Positions 45,579 to 55,227 are shown, counted from the stretch's first letter. The stretch is DNA of 64,000 nt from Bradyrhizobium sp. SK17 (GCF_002831585.1 NZ_CP025113.1:7269001-7333000); one strand, 5' to 3'. Notes: generated from the sequence alone by a model not told the origin. Numbers and translations are program-made.

Positions 45579-45956
45579 ATGATCAGAGCCTTTCTCGCCG
45601 TCGTGATCCTGATATCGGCCTGCCTTACGGCGCCTGCCCGGGCGCAGGACGCGGCCGCGCCGTTCGACGGCGATTTGCAGCGGCTGGCCGAGATCCTCGG
45701 CGCCCTGCACTATCTGCGCGGCATCTGCGGCTCCAACGAGGGCGCCAAATGGCGCAACGAGATGCAGGCGCTGATCGACGCCGAGACCCCCTCCGGCGAC
45801 CGCCGCGCCCGCATGGTGGCGGGCTTCAACCGCGGCTACAACGGCTTCCAGCAGACCTACCGGACCTGCACGCCGGCGGCTTCCGTGGCGATCCGCCGCT
45901 ACATCGAGGAAGGCTCGAAAATCTCGCGCGACCTGACGGCTCGCTATGCCAACTGA
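45579..45956 (+). CDS. TIGR02301-type exported protein
   Basis: 125-aa protein with a signal peptide (MIRAFLAVVILISACLTAPA, cleavage near ARAQD). The mature part (LQRLAEILGALHYLRGICGS, GFNRGYNGFQQTYRTCTPAA, ISRDLTARYAN) matches a rhizobial family of unknown function. The two Cys could form one disulfide. The longer frame from 45468 overlaps the NUDIX gene. Its stop overlaps the next gene's start by 11 bases, indicating coupling. Confidence 0.75.
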   Translation: MIRAFLAVVILISACLTAPARAQDAAAPFDGDLQRLAEILGALHYLRGICGSNEGAKWRNEMQALIDAETPSGDRRARMVAGFNRGYNGFQQTYRTCTPAASVAIRRYIEEGSKISRDLTARYAN

Positions 45957-46602
45957 CCGCGCGATCTTCTTCGACCTCGACGGCACCCTGACCGACCCGA
46001 AGCCCGGGATCACCGGCTCGATCCAGTATGCGCTGGGCAAGCTCGGCCGGCCGGTTCCCGCGCAGGACGAATTGACCTGGTGCATCGGGCCGCCGCTGCG
46101 GGCGAGCTTTGCGATGCTGCTCGGCGGCGAGGAGCTCGCCGATCGCGCGGTCGAGCTCTACCGCGAGCGGTTCGGCGATGTCGGCCTGTTCGAGAACGCG
46201 GTCTATCCCGATATCGCCGATGTGCTGGCGGAGCTGCGCCAGCAGCCCGGCCGGATGTTCGTAGCGACCTCGAAGCCGCATGTGTTCGCGACGCGAATCA
46301 TCGCGCATTTCGGCCTCAGCGGCCATTTCGACCACGTGTTCGGCTCGGAACTCGACGGAACCCGGGTCAACAAGGCGGACCTGCTCGCCTACGCGCTGGA
46401 GCAGACCGGAGCCGATTCTGCGCAGGCCCTGATGATCGGCGACCGCAGCCACGACGTGATCGGCGCGAATCGCAACGGCATCCGCGCGATCGGCGTCACC
46501 TATGGCTATGGCACCGCCGACGAGCTGATCGAGGCCGGCGCCAGCCATCTGTGCGCCTCGCCGCGCGCGGTGCTGGACCATATCCACAGCTCATTTGGCT
46601 GA
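45946..46602 (+). CDS. HAD-superfamily hydrolase, phosphoglycolate phosphatase-like
   Basis: 218-aa HAD phosphatase. Motif I FFDLDGTLTDPKPG holds the nucleophile and acid Asp, motif II is FVATSKPH, motif III the Lys of GTRVNKADLL, and motif IV MIGDRSHDVIGA. The helical cap between motifs I and II (ITGSIQYALGKLGRPV onward) is of Gph/PpaX type. The substrate may be phosphoglycolate or another small phosphate ester. It is coupled to the exported protein gene by overlap. Confidence 0.8.
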   Translation: MPTDRAIFFDLDGTLTDPKPGITGSIQYALGKLGRPVPAQDELTWCIGPPLRASFAMLLGGEELADRAVELYRERFGDVGLFENAVYPDIADVLAELRQQPGRMFVATSKPHVFATRIIAHFGLSGHFDHVFGSELDGTRVNKADLLAYALEQTGADSAQALMIGDRSHDVIGANRNGIRAIGVTYGYGTADELIEAGASHLCASPRAVLDHIHSSFG

Positions 46603-46758
46603 TCCCGGCCGGGATATCCGGAATTCCCCTTTAAATGCCGAAGGGCGCGTTAACCTTTCCTAAAGATGTGGGCTAGGCGGCTCTCAGATGCGTGATAAGT
46701 CTCGGCGGTCTCGCAGTGGTTCGCTCCTCGGACCGCGCGCATCCATTTGCAGAGTTTC

Positions 46759-47028
46759 ATGCGCCATCCAGCGTCTTTCCCCCTTCACCAAGAAGACCCG
46801 CGTCCCGATCACGAGCAGAAGCAGGCCGCGCTGAGTTATCTGAACGAGGCGTGGGCGGAAGCGCGTCACGACGGCGTCGACGGCGACTGCCTGGCGCAGG
46901 CCAGCCTGTTCGCGGCGCTGGCCGAGCTCGTCACCACCTATGGCGAGGACGCGGTGGCGAAGTTCGCCGAGGGCCTCGCCGCGCGCGTGCGCAACGGCGA
47001 GTTCTCGCTGGTGCTGGCGAGGCAGTAA
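46759..47028 (+). CDS. Small hypothetical protein
   Basis: 89-aa soluble protein with two predicted helices (KQAALSYLNEAWAEARHDGV, QASLFAALAELVTTYGEDAV) and a short end. I recognise no family. An in-frame TTG at 46747 would add four residues. Convergent with dihydroorotase, with only 6 bases between the stops. Clear codon bias for GC at third positions supports it being real. Confidence 0.6.
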   Translation: MRHPASFPLHQEDPRPDHEQKQAALSYLNEAWAEARHDGVDGDCLAQASLFAALAELVTTYGEDAVAKFAEGLAARVRNGEFSLVLARQ

Positions 47029-47034
47029 GCTCGA

Positions 47035-48369
47035 CTACGGCTTCAGCGTCTCGAGAAACCGGACCGGCTCGCCGGTCGACGGCGTCGCAAGCTCGCCCTG
47101 CCACATCACCCGCTTGCCGCGCACGAAGGTGCCGACCGGCCAGCCCTGCACCCGTACGCCGTCATAGGGCGTCCAGCCCGCGCGCGAGGCGATCCATTTG
47201 TTGGTGATGGTCTCGCTGCGCTTGAGATCGACCACGGTGAAATCGGCGTCATAGCCCGCCGCGATGCGGCCCTTGCAGGCGATGTTGAACAGCCGTGCCG
47301 GCCCGGCGCTGGTGAGATCGACGAAGCGCTGGAGCGACAGCCGCCCCGCATTGACGTGGTCGAGCATCAGCGGCACCAGCGTCTGCACGCCGGTCATGCC
47401 CGACGGCGAGGCCGGATAGGTCTTCTGCTTCTCCTCCAGCGTATGCGGCGCATGGTCGGAGCCGAGCACGTCGATGATGCCCTGCTCGATCCCATACCAG
47501 ATGCCGGCGCGGTGATCGGCCGAGCGCACCGGGGGATTCATCTGCGCCAGCGTGCCGAGCCGCTCATAGCATTCGGGCGCGGCCATCGTCAGGTGATGCG
47601 GCGTCGCCTCGCAGGAGGCGACATCCTTGTGGTCGCGCAGATAGAGGATCTCCTCCTTGGTCGAGATGTGTAGCACATGGATGCGCTTGCCGGTCTCGCG
47701 CGCGAGATTGACCAGCCGCTCGGTCGCCATCAGCGCCGCGGTCTCGTCGCGCCACACCGGATGCGAGCGCGGGTCACCCTCGACCCGCAGCGGCTTGCGC
47801 TCGTTCAAGCGATACTCGTCCTCGGCGTGGAACGCGGCGCGGCGCCGGATCACCTGGAAAATCCGCCGCAGGCTCTCGTCGTCCTCGACCAGGAGCGCGC
47901 CGGTGGAGGAGCCGATGAACACCTTGACGCCGGCGCAACCCGGCGCCCGCTCGAACTCCGGCAGGTCCCGCACGTTCTCGCGGGTGCCGCCGATGAAGAA
48001 CGCGAAATCGCAATGCATGCGATGGTGGCCGCGCTTGATCTTGTCGGTGAACGCTTCTTCCGTGACCGTCAGCGGGCTGGTGTTCGGCATCTCGAACACG
48101 GCGGTGACGCCGCCCATCACGGCGCTGCGCGAGCCGGTCTCGAGATCTTCCTTCTGCGTCAAACCGGGCTCGCGGAAATGCACCTGGGTGTCCATCACGC
48201 CGGGCAGGATGTGCAGGCCCTTGCAGTCGATCACCTCGCCGGCGGAGGCCTGACCAAGCGAGCCGATCGCGGCGATGCGGCCGCCCGCGATACCGATATC
48301 GCGTACGCCCTCGCCGTCCTGATTGACCACGGTGCCGGATTTTAGAATGGTGTCAAAATGCTGATTCAT
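47035..48369 (-). CDS. pyrC: Dihydroorotase (class I type)
   Basis: 444-aa amidohydrolase converting carbamoyl aspartate to dihydroorotate. Metal and active-site motifs are present: VMDTQVHFREPGLTQKEDLE (HxH), the carboxylated-lysine region CAGVKVFIGSSTGAL, HVLHISTKEE, CEATPHHLTM and LGSDHAPHT with the catalytic Asp. The length fits class I enzymes. The Met at 48369 (MNQHFDTILKSG) is preferred. No other pyrimidine gene is adjacent; a dihydropyrimidinase-like paralogue cannot be fully excluded. Confidence 0.85.
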   Translation of the reverse strand: MNQHFDTILKSGTVVNQDGEGVRDIGIAGGRIAAIGSLGQASAGEVIDCKGLHILPGVMDTQVHFREPGLTQKEDLETGSRSAVMGGVTAVFEMPNTSPLTVTEEAFTDKIKRGHHRMHCDFAFFIGGTRENVRDLPEFERAPGCAGVKVFIGSSTGALLVEDDESLRRIFQVIRRRAAFHAEDEYRLNERKPLRVEGDPRSHPVWRDETAALMATERLVNLARETGKRIHVLHISTKEEILYLRDHKDVASCEATPHHLTMAAPECYERLGTLAQMNPPVRSADHRAGIWYGIEQGIIDVLGSDHAPHTLEEKQKTYPASPSGMTGVQTLVPLMLDHVNAGRLSLQRFVDLTSAGPARLFNIACKGRIAAGYDADFTVVDLKRSETITNKWIASRAGWTPYDGVRVQGWPVGTFVRGKRVMWQGELATPSTGEPVRFLETLKP

Positions 48370-48498
48370 AGGTCCTCGGCGCCCGCTTTCCACAGTCGCG
48401 CGGGCCTTGTTCGGCGCACTCTAGCGCCTTAGCTTGGCAGGGGATATCCGCGACGACAGCGATTCCCAAGGAACTTGAAAAAAGAGCCAATTTTGCGC

Positions 48499-49380
48499 AT
48501 GAAAGCAGCGTTTCTTCCAGATCGGGGCGTGATCAAGGTCTCTGGCGAGGACGCCCGCAACTTCCTCAACGGGCTCATCACGACTGATGTCGACCAGCTC
48601 AAACCGGGGCAGGCCCGGTTCGGCGCGCTGCTGACGCCGCAGGGCAAGATCATCGTCGATTTCCTGATCACCGAGGTGCCAGCTGGCCATGGCGGCGGCT
48701 TCCTGATCGACGCGCCGCGCCCGCTCGCCAAGGGGCTTGCCGACAAGCTCGGCTTCTACAAGCTGCGCGCCAAGGTCGTGGTCGAGAACCTCTCCGACAG
48801 CCTCGGCGTGCTGGCGGCCTGGGATGGCGAACCGGCCGCGACACCCGATCTCGCGTTCGCCGATCCGCGCAACGCAGCGCTGGGCTGGCGCATCCTGATC
48901 CCGGAAGACTTGAAGCAGAAGCTCGCTGAGCTGATCGGCGCCGATCTCGTCGACAGCAATGCCTACGAGGCGCATCGGATCGCGACCGGCGTGCCGCGCG
49001 GCGGGCTCGACTTCATGTATGGCGATGCCTTCCCGCACGAGACCAACATGGATCGCCTCAACGGCGTCGATTTCGACAAGGGCTGCTATGTCGGCCAGGA
49101 GGTGGTGTCGCGCATGCAGCACCGCGGCACCGCGCGCACCCGCACCGTGAAGATCATCCTCGACGGCCCCGCCCCCGAAGCCGGCGCGACGATCCTGGCC
49201 GGCGACAAGCAGGTCGGCACCATGGGCTCGACCGCTGCCGAGAAGGGTCTCGCACTGGTGCGGGTCGATCGCGTCACCGACGCGCTCGACGCCGGCCTGG
49301 CACTGACCGCGGGCGGCCTGCCGCTTCGGCTCGCCGATCCCGATGCCGTCCGCATCACACCCAAACAGACCGTCGCATGA
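48499..49380 (+). CDS. ygfZ: YgfZ/GcvT-like folate-binding protein
   Basis: 293-aa folate-dependent protein that helps assemble or repair iron-sulfur clusters. The signature FDKGCYVGQEVVSRMQ near residue 195 carries the key Cys. The rest follows the GcvT-like fold (GEDARNFLNGLITTDVDQLK, GALLTPQGKIIVDFL, GVPRGGLDF). The Met at 48499 is used. Its stop shares bases with the start of the tag gene (ATGA), and it is the first gene of a four-gene run. Confidence 0.85.
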   Translation: MKAAFLPDRGVIKVSGEDARNFLNGLITTDVDQLKPGQARFGALLTPQGKIIVDFLITEVPAGHGGGFLIDAPRPLAKGLADKLGFYKLRAKVVVENLSDSLGVLAAWDGEPAATPDLAFADPRNAALGWRILIPEDLKQKLAELIGADLVDSNAYEAHRIATGVPRGGLDFMYGDAFPHETNMDRLNGVDFDKGCYVGQEVVSRMQHRGTARTRTVKIILDGPAPEAGATILAGDKQVGTMGSTAAEKGLALVRVDRVTDALDAGLALTAGGLPLRLADPDAVRITPKQTVA

Positions 49381-50003
49381 GCCGTACCGCAAGATTGCAT
49401 CCGGACGGCAAGACGCGCTGCCCGTGGCCGGGCGAGGACGCGTTCTATGTCGCCTATCACGACAATGAATGGGGCGTGCCGGAATATGACGACCGCGCGC
49501 TCTACGAAAAGCTGATCCTCGACGGATTCCAGGCCGGCCTGTCCTGGATCACGATCCTGCGCAAGCGCGACAATTTCCGCAAAGCCTTCGACGATTTCCA
49601 GCCCGAGAAGATCGCGCGCTACACCGACAAGAAGGTGCATGCGCTGATGAACGACGCCGGCATCGTGCGCAACCGCGCCAAGATCGAAGGCTCGATCTTG
49701 AGCGCGAAGGGCTACCTGGAAATCATGGAGAAGGGCCCGGGCTTCTCGAAATTCCTGTGGGACTTCGTCGACGGCAAGCCGAAGGTCAACCAGTTCAAGA
49801 CCACCGCGAGCGTGCCGGCCTCGACGCCGGTCTCGGTCAAGGTCTCCAAGGAGCTCGGCGCACGCGGCTTCAAATTCGTCGGCCCCACCATTGTCTACGC
49901 CTTCATGCAGGCGACCGGCATGGTCAACGATCATCTCGTCACCTGCTTCTGCCACGAGAATTGCAGCGGCAAGCTCCGCACGCCGCGGCTCAAGAAGAAA
50001 TGA
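49377..50003 (+). CDS. tag: DNA-3-methyladenine glycosylase I
   Basis: 208-aa Tag glycosylase that removes 3-methyladenine from DNA. The N-terminus has RCPWPGEDAFYVAYHDNEWG with a zinc-ligand Cys and the catalytic-site Glu; LILDGFQAGLSWITILRKR and the C-terminal HLVTCFCHENC supply the helix-hairpin core and remaining zinc ligands. The ATG overlaps the upstream stop by 4 bases and its stop overlaps the next ATG the same way, so three genes are translationally coupled. Confidence 0.92.
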   Translation: MSRTARLHPDGKTRCPWPGEDAFYVAYHDNEWGVPEYDDRALYEKLILDGFQAGLSWITILRKRDNFRKAFDDFQPEKIARYTDKKVHALMNDAGIVRNRAKIEGSILSAKGYLEIMEKGPGFSKFLWDFVDGKPKVNQFKTTASVPASTPVSVKVSKELGARGFKFVGPTIVYAFMQATGMVNDHLVTCFCHENCSGKLRTPRLKKK

Positions 50004-50611
50004 CGGCGCGCAAATCGACGGAGACCACCCGCGCCTGGCAGCGGATGTTGTCGGGACGCCGGCTGGACCTGCTTGACCCGTCACCGCTCGACATCGAGAT
50101 CGTCGATATCGCGCACGGACTGGCGCGGGTCGCGCGCTGGAACGGGCAGACCTCGGGCGCGCACATCTTCTCGGTGGCGCAGCACACGCTGCTGGTCGAA
50201 GCCGTGATGCGCCAGCAGACCCCGCGCGTCGATATCAGCAATCGTCTCGCAGCATTGCTGCACGACGCGCCGGAGTACGTCATCGGCGACATGATCTCGC
50301 CGTTCAAGGCAGTGCTCGCAGGCGAATACAAGGCCGTGGAGAAGCGGCTGCTGTCGGCGATCCATATCCGCTTCGGCCTGCCTGCCGTGCTGGCCGATGA
50401 GATCACCCAGCAGATCAAGGCCGCCGATCGTGGCGCGGCCTATCTCGAGGCGACGCATCTGGCTGGATTCTCGCAAGCCGAGGCCAAGCGGCTGTTCGGC
50501 CGCGATCCGGAATTGCCCGAGGCGACCGAGCGCGACTATCTGACGCCGTGGACCGCGGCGCGGGCCGAGAAGCAGTTCCTCGAACGCTTCGCGACACTTC
50601 ACCCATCATAG
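50000..50611 (+). CDS. HD-domain hydrolase, YfbR-like
   Basis: 203-aa HD protein. RWNGQTSGAHIFSVAQHTLL gives the first His, LLHDAPEYVIGDMISPFKAV the His-Asp pair and neighbouring catalytic residues as in YfbR-type 5'-deoxynucleotidases, and IKAADRGAAYLEAT the last Asp. It is coupled to tag by a 4-base overlap. It could clear deoxynucleotide monophosphates in step with base-excision repair; that link is inference from gene order. Confidence 0.8.
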   Translation: MTARKSTETTRAWQRMLSGRRLDLLDPSPLDIEIVDIAHGLARVARWNGQTSGAHIFSVAQHTLLVEAVMRQQTPRVDISNRLAALLHDAPEYVIGDMISPFKAVLAGEYKAVEKRLLSAIHIRFGLPAVLADEITQQIKAADRGAAYLEATHLAGFSQAEAKRLFGRDPELPEATERDYLTPWTAARAEKQFLERFATLHPS

Positions 50612-50735
50612 GTCCGGCACGGAGAACCATGCCCTCGGTTGCGCCGCAAAACGAATGACGGCACCGCGCTGGGCGCCTTTGCCCGCCCGGACGCAGCCGT
50701 TATAATCGGGCGTACCCGATCGCCCAAGGACCATC

Positions 50736-51242
50736 ATGCTTCACGTCTGCTCGCTTGCCGCGCTTCCCGACACGGTTCGTGCCACTGGCGCCAGCCATGT
50801 GCTGACCGTGATGGCCAATGTCGACCAGGTGCAGCGGCCGGCCTCGGTGCTTCCGGCCAACCATCTGAAAGTATCGATGGACGACATCACCGAGCAGATG
50901 GACGGCTTCGTCGCGCCCAACGAGACCCATATCGAGCGCGTGCTGACCTTCGTGCGCAGCTGGGATCGCCGCGCGCCGATGGTGGTTCATTGCTACGCCG
51001 GCATCAGCCGCTCGACCGCAAGCGCGTTTGCCACCGTCTGTGCGCTCAATCCGCACCGCGACGAAATGGCCATCGCCCGGCTGATCCGCGATGCCTCGCC
51101 GATCGCGGCGCCCAACCGGCTGATCGTCAGCCTCGCCGACAAGGCACTGGGACGCGACGGCCGGATGCTGCGCGCACTCGATGCGATGGGCCCCGGCAGC
51201 ATGAGCGTCGAAGGCCGGCCCTTCCGCATCGATCTGGAGTAG
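50736..51242 (+). CDS. Protein tyrosine phosphatase-like protein
   Basis: 168-aa cysteine-based phosphatase. The P-loop VVHCYAGISRSTA (Cys86, Arg92) fits HCx5R. SMDDITEQMDGFVAPNE before it may supply the general acid Asp. It belongs to the broad tyrosine phosphatase family of proteobacteria (substrates could be phosphotyrosine or phosphoinositide). The ATG at 50736 has AAGGA upstream. It follows the HD gene after 124 bases in the same direction and precedes DUF2339 by 111. Confidence 0.8.
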   Translation: MLHVCSLAALPDTVRATGASHVLTVMANVDQVQRPASVLPANHLKVSMDDITEQMDGFVAPNETHIERVLTFVRSWDRRAPMVVHCYAGISRSTASAFATVCALNPHRDEMAIARLIRDASPIAAPNRLIVSLADKALGRDGRMLRALDAMGPGSMSVEGRPFRIDLE

Positions 51243-51353
51243 CACGGACATGCCACGCCCGGTGGCTTGAACTTCCAGACCCCTCAACTGCACTACTGGG
51301 TTGCGACGGGTGGCCGGCTGGCCGAAGGTCCGGCGCGCCCTGCCGGAGGCCCA

Positions 51354-54059
51354 ATGTTCGATTCGCCGTTCGACTTCCTGACGCTCGTCATCGCCATTGT
51401 CGCGATCATCTTCGCGCGCAAGGCGCTGGGCCAGATCGCAGCGCTGCAACGGCGGCTGGATGCGATCGAGGCCGCGGGGGTGGCCGCCGCGCGGACGGCC
51501 GTGCCGCCGCCGCTGGCGCCGCTTCAGCAGTTCGAGCAGACACTTCCGCCGACGCCACCGATCGCACCGCCGCCGCTGCCCGAGGTGGCTGCAAGCGCGC
51601 CGGACGCGCGGATCGAGCCGACCGCGGAAGCTCTGAGCCCTGCCCCACCGCCGTTGCCGCAACCGGCGCCTTTGCCGCAGCCAGCGCCCGGCTTCGAGGA
51701 GACGCTCGGCACCCGCTGGGTGGTGTGGATCGGCGGCCTGACGCTCGCACTCGGCGGCTTCTTCATGGTGCGCTATTCGATCGAGGCCGGCCTGCTCGGC
51801 CCCGGCGTGCGCACCATGCTCGGCGGGTTGTTCGCGCTGGCGCTGCTCGGCGCTGGTGAATGGACGCGGCGCAAGGAGAGCATCTCCAACATCGCAGCAC
51901 TGCCGATCGCGAACATTCCGGCGATCCTCACCGCGGCCGGCACCGCCGTGGCGTTCGCCACCGTCTACGCCGCCTACGCGCTGTACGACTTCCTCGCGCC
52001 GGCAACCGCCTTCATCCTGCTCGGCATGGTCGCGCTCGGCACGCTCGCGGCCGCGCTGTTGCACGGCCCTGCGCTGGCGGGGCTCGGCATCGTCGGCGCC
52101 TTCGTCACGCCGCTGCTGGTCTCATCCGACAAGCCCGACTACTGGTCGCTCTACGTCTATCTCGCGATCGTCACGGCGGCGGCGTTCGGCCTCGCGCGCA
52201 TCCGGCTGTGGCGCTGGCTTGCGGCGACCACGATCGGCTTCGCTCTGCTGTGGACCTTCCCCTGCCTGCAATGCGGGCCGGAGCTGATCGCGCCGCACGT
52301 CTTCCACGTCATCGCGGGCTTCGTGCTGGCGGCCCTGCTGGTGGTCTGCGGCTTCATGTTCGGCCCCGACGCCGATGGCGAGGAGATCGAGCCGATCTCA
52401 TCGGGCTCGCTCGCGGCCTATCTGTTCGGCGCGATGCTGATCGTGCTCAACAGCGCGCATGCCGACATCGCGATGATCGGCTTCGCGCTGCTCACAGCCG
52501 GCAGCCTTGTCGTCGCCTGGCGCGCGCCTGCGGCCACCGGCGCGATCGGCGCCGCGGCGGTGTTCGTCTTCGTCGTGTTCGGCGAGTGGGCGGTCCGCCG
52601 CAACGTCGACATGCTGGTGCTGCCGGGCGGTGCGATGCCAGGCATCGGCCCGTCGGCGACCGATGGCTCGGTCTCGCTGCATCTCGTCACCGCGGCGCTG
52701 TTCGCGGCCGCCTTCGGCATCGCCGGCTATCTCGCGCAGCTGCGTTTTGCCGCCACGAAGATCGCGGTGACCTGGGCCGCGGCGGCCGTGTTCACGCCGG
52801 TCGCGCTGCTGGTCGCGCTCTATGCACGGATCGCGCATCTCGATCGCTCGATCCCGTTCGCAATTCTCGCGGTGCTGCTCGCCGCAGCCTACGCCGCCGC
52901 GACCGAAGCACTGAGCCGCCGTGGCGAACGGCCGGAGCTGTCGCCCTCGATCGCGCTGTCGGCGACCGGTGCCCTCGCCTCACTCGCGCTTGCGCTCACC
53001 TTCGCGCTCGACAAGGGCTGGCTCACCATCGCGCTGGCGCTTGTGTCGATGGGCACGGCGTGGCTGTCGGTGCAGCGGCCGATCCCGTTCCTGCGCTGGC
53101 TCGCCGCAATTCTCGCCGCCATCGTGGTGCTGCGCATCGGCTACGAGCCGCGGATCGCGGGTGATGCCGTCGGCACCACGCCGATCTTCAACTGGCTGCT
53201 GTGGGGCTATGGCGTCCCGGCGCTGTCGTTCTGGGCCGGCAGCCATTTCCTGCGCCGCAACGCCGACGACGTGCCGCTGCGCATGGTCGAGTCGGCCGCG
53301 ATCCTGTTCACGGTGCTGCTCGCCTTCATGGAGATCCGCCACGCGGTCAATGGCGGCGACGTCTATCGCGACAGCGCCGGGCTGACCGAGGTCGCATTGC
53401 AGGTCGGCGTGACGCTTGCGATGGCGATCGGGCTGGAGCGGCTGCGCCTGCGCAGCGGCAGCATCGTCCACAATGTCGGCGCGGTGCTGCTGACCGCCTT
53501 CGCCGGGCTCGCCAGCCTGTTCGGGCTGCTGGGGCTGGAGAACCCGATGCTGTGGTCGCAGGACGTCGGCGGCAGCTTCATCAATCTGCTGCTGCTCGGC
53601 TATGCGTTGCCGGCCGTGCTGGCGTTGCTGCTGTCCTATGCGGTGGCGAGCCACCGTCCGGCAAGCTACGCCAACACCATCGCAGCCGGCGCGCTCGTGC
53701 TTGCGCTTGCCTACGTCACCTTCGAGATTCGCAGGCTCTATCACGGGCCGGTGCTGGCGCAGGGCGAGACCACCGGCGCCGAGCAGTACACCTATTCGAT
53801 CGCCTGGCTGATGTTCGGCGTCGCGCTGCTCGGCATCGGTATCGTGGTCAACTCGCAGCGCGCGCGGCTCGCATCCGCCGCAGTCATCGGGCTGACGATC
53901 CTGAAGGCATTCCTCGTCGACATGTCGACGCTCACCGGTGTCTACCGGGCGCTGTCGTTCATGTGCCTCGGCGTCGTGCTGGTGGCGATCGGCTGGCTGT
54001 ATCAGCGAATCCTGTTCCGCAGGCGCGCCGCTCCGCCGCTCCCGCAGACCGAGGTGTGA
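51354..54059 (+). CDS. DUF2339 large multi-pass membrane protein
   Basis: 901-aa integral membrane protein. A short N-terminal helix (FDFLTLVIAIVAIIFA) and a coiled segment (LGQIAALQRRLDAIEA) lead to a Pro/Ala-rich linker. About 25-28 closely packed helices follow, beginning ETLGTRWVVWIGGLTLALGG, which is the hallmark of DUF2339. No catalytic residues are evident. Such proteins may act in envelope biogenesis or transport, but none has a proven role as far as I know. The Met at 51354 is preferred to the frame opening at 51267, which lies in the promoter stretch. Confidence 0.8.
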   Translation: MFDSPFDFLTLVIAIVAIIFARKALGQIAALQRRLDAIEAAGVAAARTAVPPPLAPLQQFEQTLPPTPPIAPPPLPEVAASAPDARIEPTAEALSPAPPPLPQPAPLPQPAPGFEETLGTRWVVWIGGLTLALGGFFMVRYSIEAGLLGPGVRTMLGGLFALALLGAGEWTRRKESISNIAALPIANIPAILTAAGTAVAFATVYAAYALYDFLAPATAFILLGMVALGTLAAALLHGPALAGLGIVGAFVTPLLVSSDKPDYWSLYVYLAIVTAAAFGLARIRLWRWLAATTIGFALLWTFPCLQCGPELIAPHVFHVIAGFVLAALLVVCGFMFGPDADGEEIEPISSGSLAAYLFGAMLIVLNSAHADIAMIGFALLTAGSLVVAWRAPAATGAIGAAAVFVFVVFGEWAVRRNVDMLVLPGGAMPGIGPSATDGSVSLHLVTAALFAAAFGIAGYLAQLRFAATKIAVTWAAAAVFTPVALLVALYARIAHLDRSIPFAILAVLLAAAYAAATEALSRRGERPELSPSIALSATGALASLALALTFALDKGWLTIALALVSMGTAWLSVQRPIPFLRWLAAILAAIVVLRIGYEPRIAGDAVGTTPIFNWLLWGYGVPALSFWAGSHFLRRNADDVPLRMVESAAILFTVLLAFMEIRHAVNGGDVYRDSAGLTEVALQVGVTLAMAIGLERLRLRSGSIVHNVGAVLLTAFAGLASLFGLLGLENPMLWSQDVGGSFINLLLLGYALPAVLALLLSYAVASHRPASYANTIAAGALVLALAYVTFEIRRLYHGPVLAQGETTGAEQYTYSIAWLMFGVALLGIGIVVNSQRARLASAAVIGLTILKAFLVDMSTLTGVYRALSFMCLGVVLVAIGWLYQRILFRRRAAPPLPQTEV

Positions 54060-54086
54060 AGCTTGCAGTGCTGAACGGCGAGAGCC

Positions 54087-54320
54087 TCAGTCGACGGATT
54101 CGGCGACCAGGCGAATCCGGAACACCGGCTTTCTGCCTTCGTCGAGCAGCTCCATGTGCCACTCGCTGTTCTGCTTCATGTTGCGCGAAATGCTGCCGAG
54201 GAAATTGCCGCAGACCTTGGTCATCTCGGCCCAGGCCACGTCGCGGCTCTCAAACTCGGTCGCGTGATCGGATGCGCCGGCGTAATCGCCGTCACTGATC
54301 CGGAAAAAATATTGCGCCAT
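54087..54320 (-). CDS. DUF6894-type small protein
   Basis: 77-aa protein opening MAQYFFRISDGDYAGASDHA, the pattern (YFF..DG....D..G.EF.....A...A) of the small proteins common in bradyrhizobia. The GxEF-equivalent here is ATEFESRDVAWAEM. It ends with ELLDEGRKPVFRIRLVAES. Function unknown. The Met at 54320 starts the conserved part; upstream frame to 54392 is not conserved-looking. Convergent with the DUF2339 gene. Confidence 0.7.
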   Translation of the reverse strand: MAQYFFRISDGDYAGASDHATEFESRDVAWAEMTKVCGNFLGSISRNMKQNSEWHMELLDEGRKPVFRIRLVAESVD

Positions 54321-54459
54321 ATCACTACTCAAATCGGTGTCCCCACCATTCCGCCTCGCGGCGATGAACGCTAGGTATTGAGTAGCTATCAAGGCGTGGC
54401 GACCGCCATCCGTATGACTACGGCTTGGCGTCTATTCCCGCTGGCGCGCAGATGAGCAA

Positions 54460-55041
54460 TCAGTCGGTCGAGCGGCGCAATTCCGGGGGGCTCTCGACCT
54501 TGGCGGGCTCCGCCTTGACCGGTTCGAGCTTGGCGCTTCCGACCTGCGGTGTCTCAACCCGCGACACCACTTCGGTCTGCGAGGCATCGGCGGATCGGGT
54601 GCGCGGGTGGAGCGAACGTGGACGGGCCACCGCGCGCGCCATCAGCATCTGCTGGCCGCCCTGGTGACGGAAATCGCAATAGGCGAAGCCCATGCCGGAG
54701 ACCGAGCCCCGGAACGAGCGATCGTCCTGCTTGTCGAGATTGAAGCAGGGCTCGAACGGAATGCCCTTCAGCGAGGCGCAAACGCTGGCGCCGCGGATTT
54801 GCAGCGTATTTCCAGGCAAACGCACGTGGCGGATCGGGCCGGAGCCGGAGAACTGGATCGAACCTGCCGCGCCGAGATCATCGAGGATGCGGCCGGCACC
54901 ACGGGTGCCATCGAAACAGGTGAAGGCGAAGACCTTGCCGGCAACGAACTTGCGGGCCTCATCGGCGTTCATCATGCCTGCGAATGCCGGCACGACCATT
55001 GCTCCGGCCGTAACGGCCCCCAACACCAAACGCGCAAGCAT
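54460..55041 (-). CDS. Exported hypothetical protein
   Basis: 193-aa protein with signal peptide (MLARLVLGAVTAGAMVVPAF, cleavage near AFAGM). The mature domain (residues ~25-135) has four Cys (FTCFDG, VCASLKG, PCFNLDK, YCDFRH), likely two disulfides, and many glycines. The C-terminal 60 residues are Lys/Glu/Pro-rich and disordered. I do not recognise a named family; related exported proteins are common in this lineage. Confidence 0.65.
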   Translation of the reverse strand: MLARLVLGAVTAGAMVVPAFAGMMNADEARKFVAGKVFAFTCFDGTRGAGRILDDLGAAGSIQFSGSGPIRHVRLPGNTLQIRGASVCASLKGIPFEPCFNLDKQDDRSFRGSVSGMGFAYCDFRHQGGQQMLMARAVARPRSLHPRTRSADASQTEVVSRVETPQVGSAKLEPVKAEPAKVESPPELRRSTD

Positions 55042-55227
55042 GAGCTACTCCACTTACGAGCGCGGGCACCCGCTCCTTGTTGAGCATGACCCCCGCACCG
55101 ACGCTTCTCGACGTCTGCGCGAGGAAACCCGGCCCCCCGGGATCACGCTGCAAGTCTCTTTACCCGCTGCTTACCATACCAACAGTGGCAACATTGGAGC
55201 AGCTTGGTTGGTAAAGTCTGAACGTCC

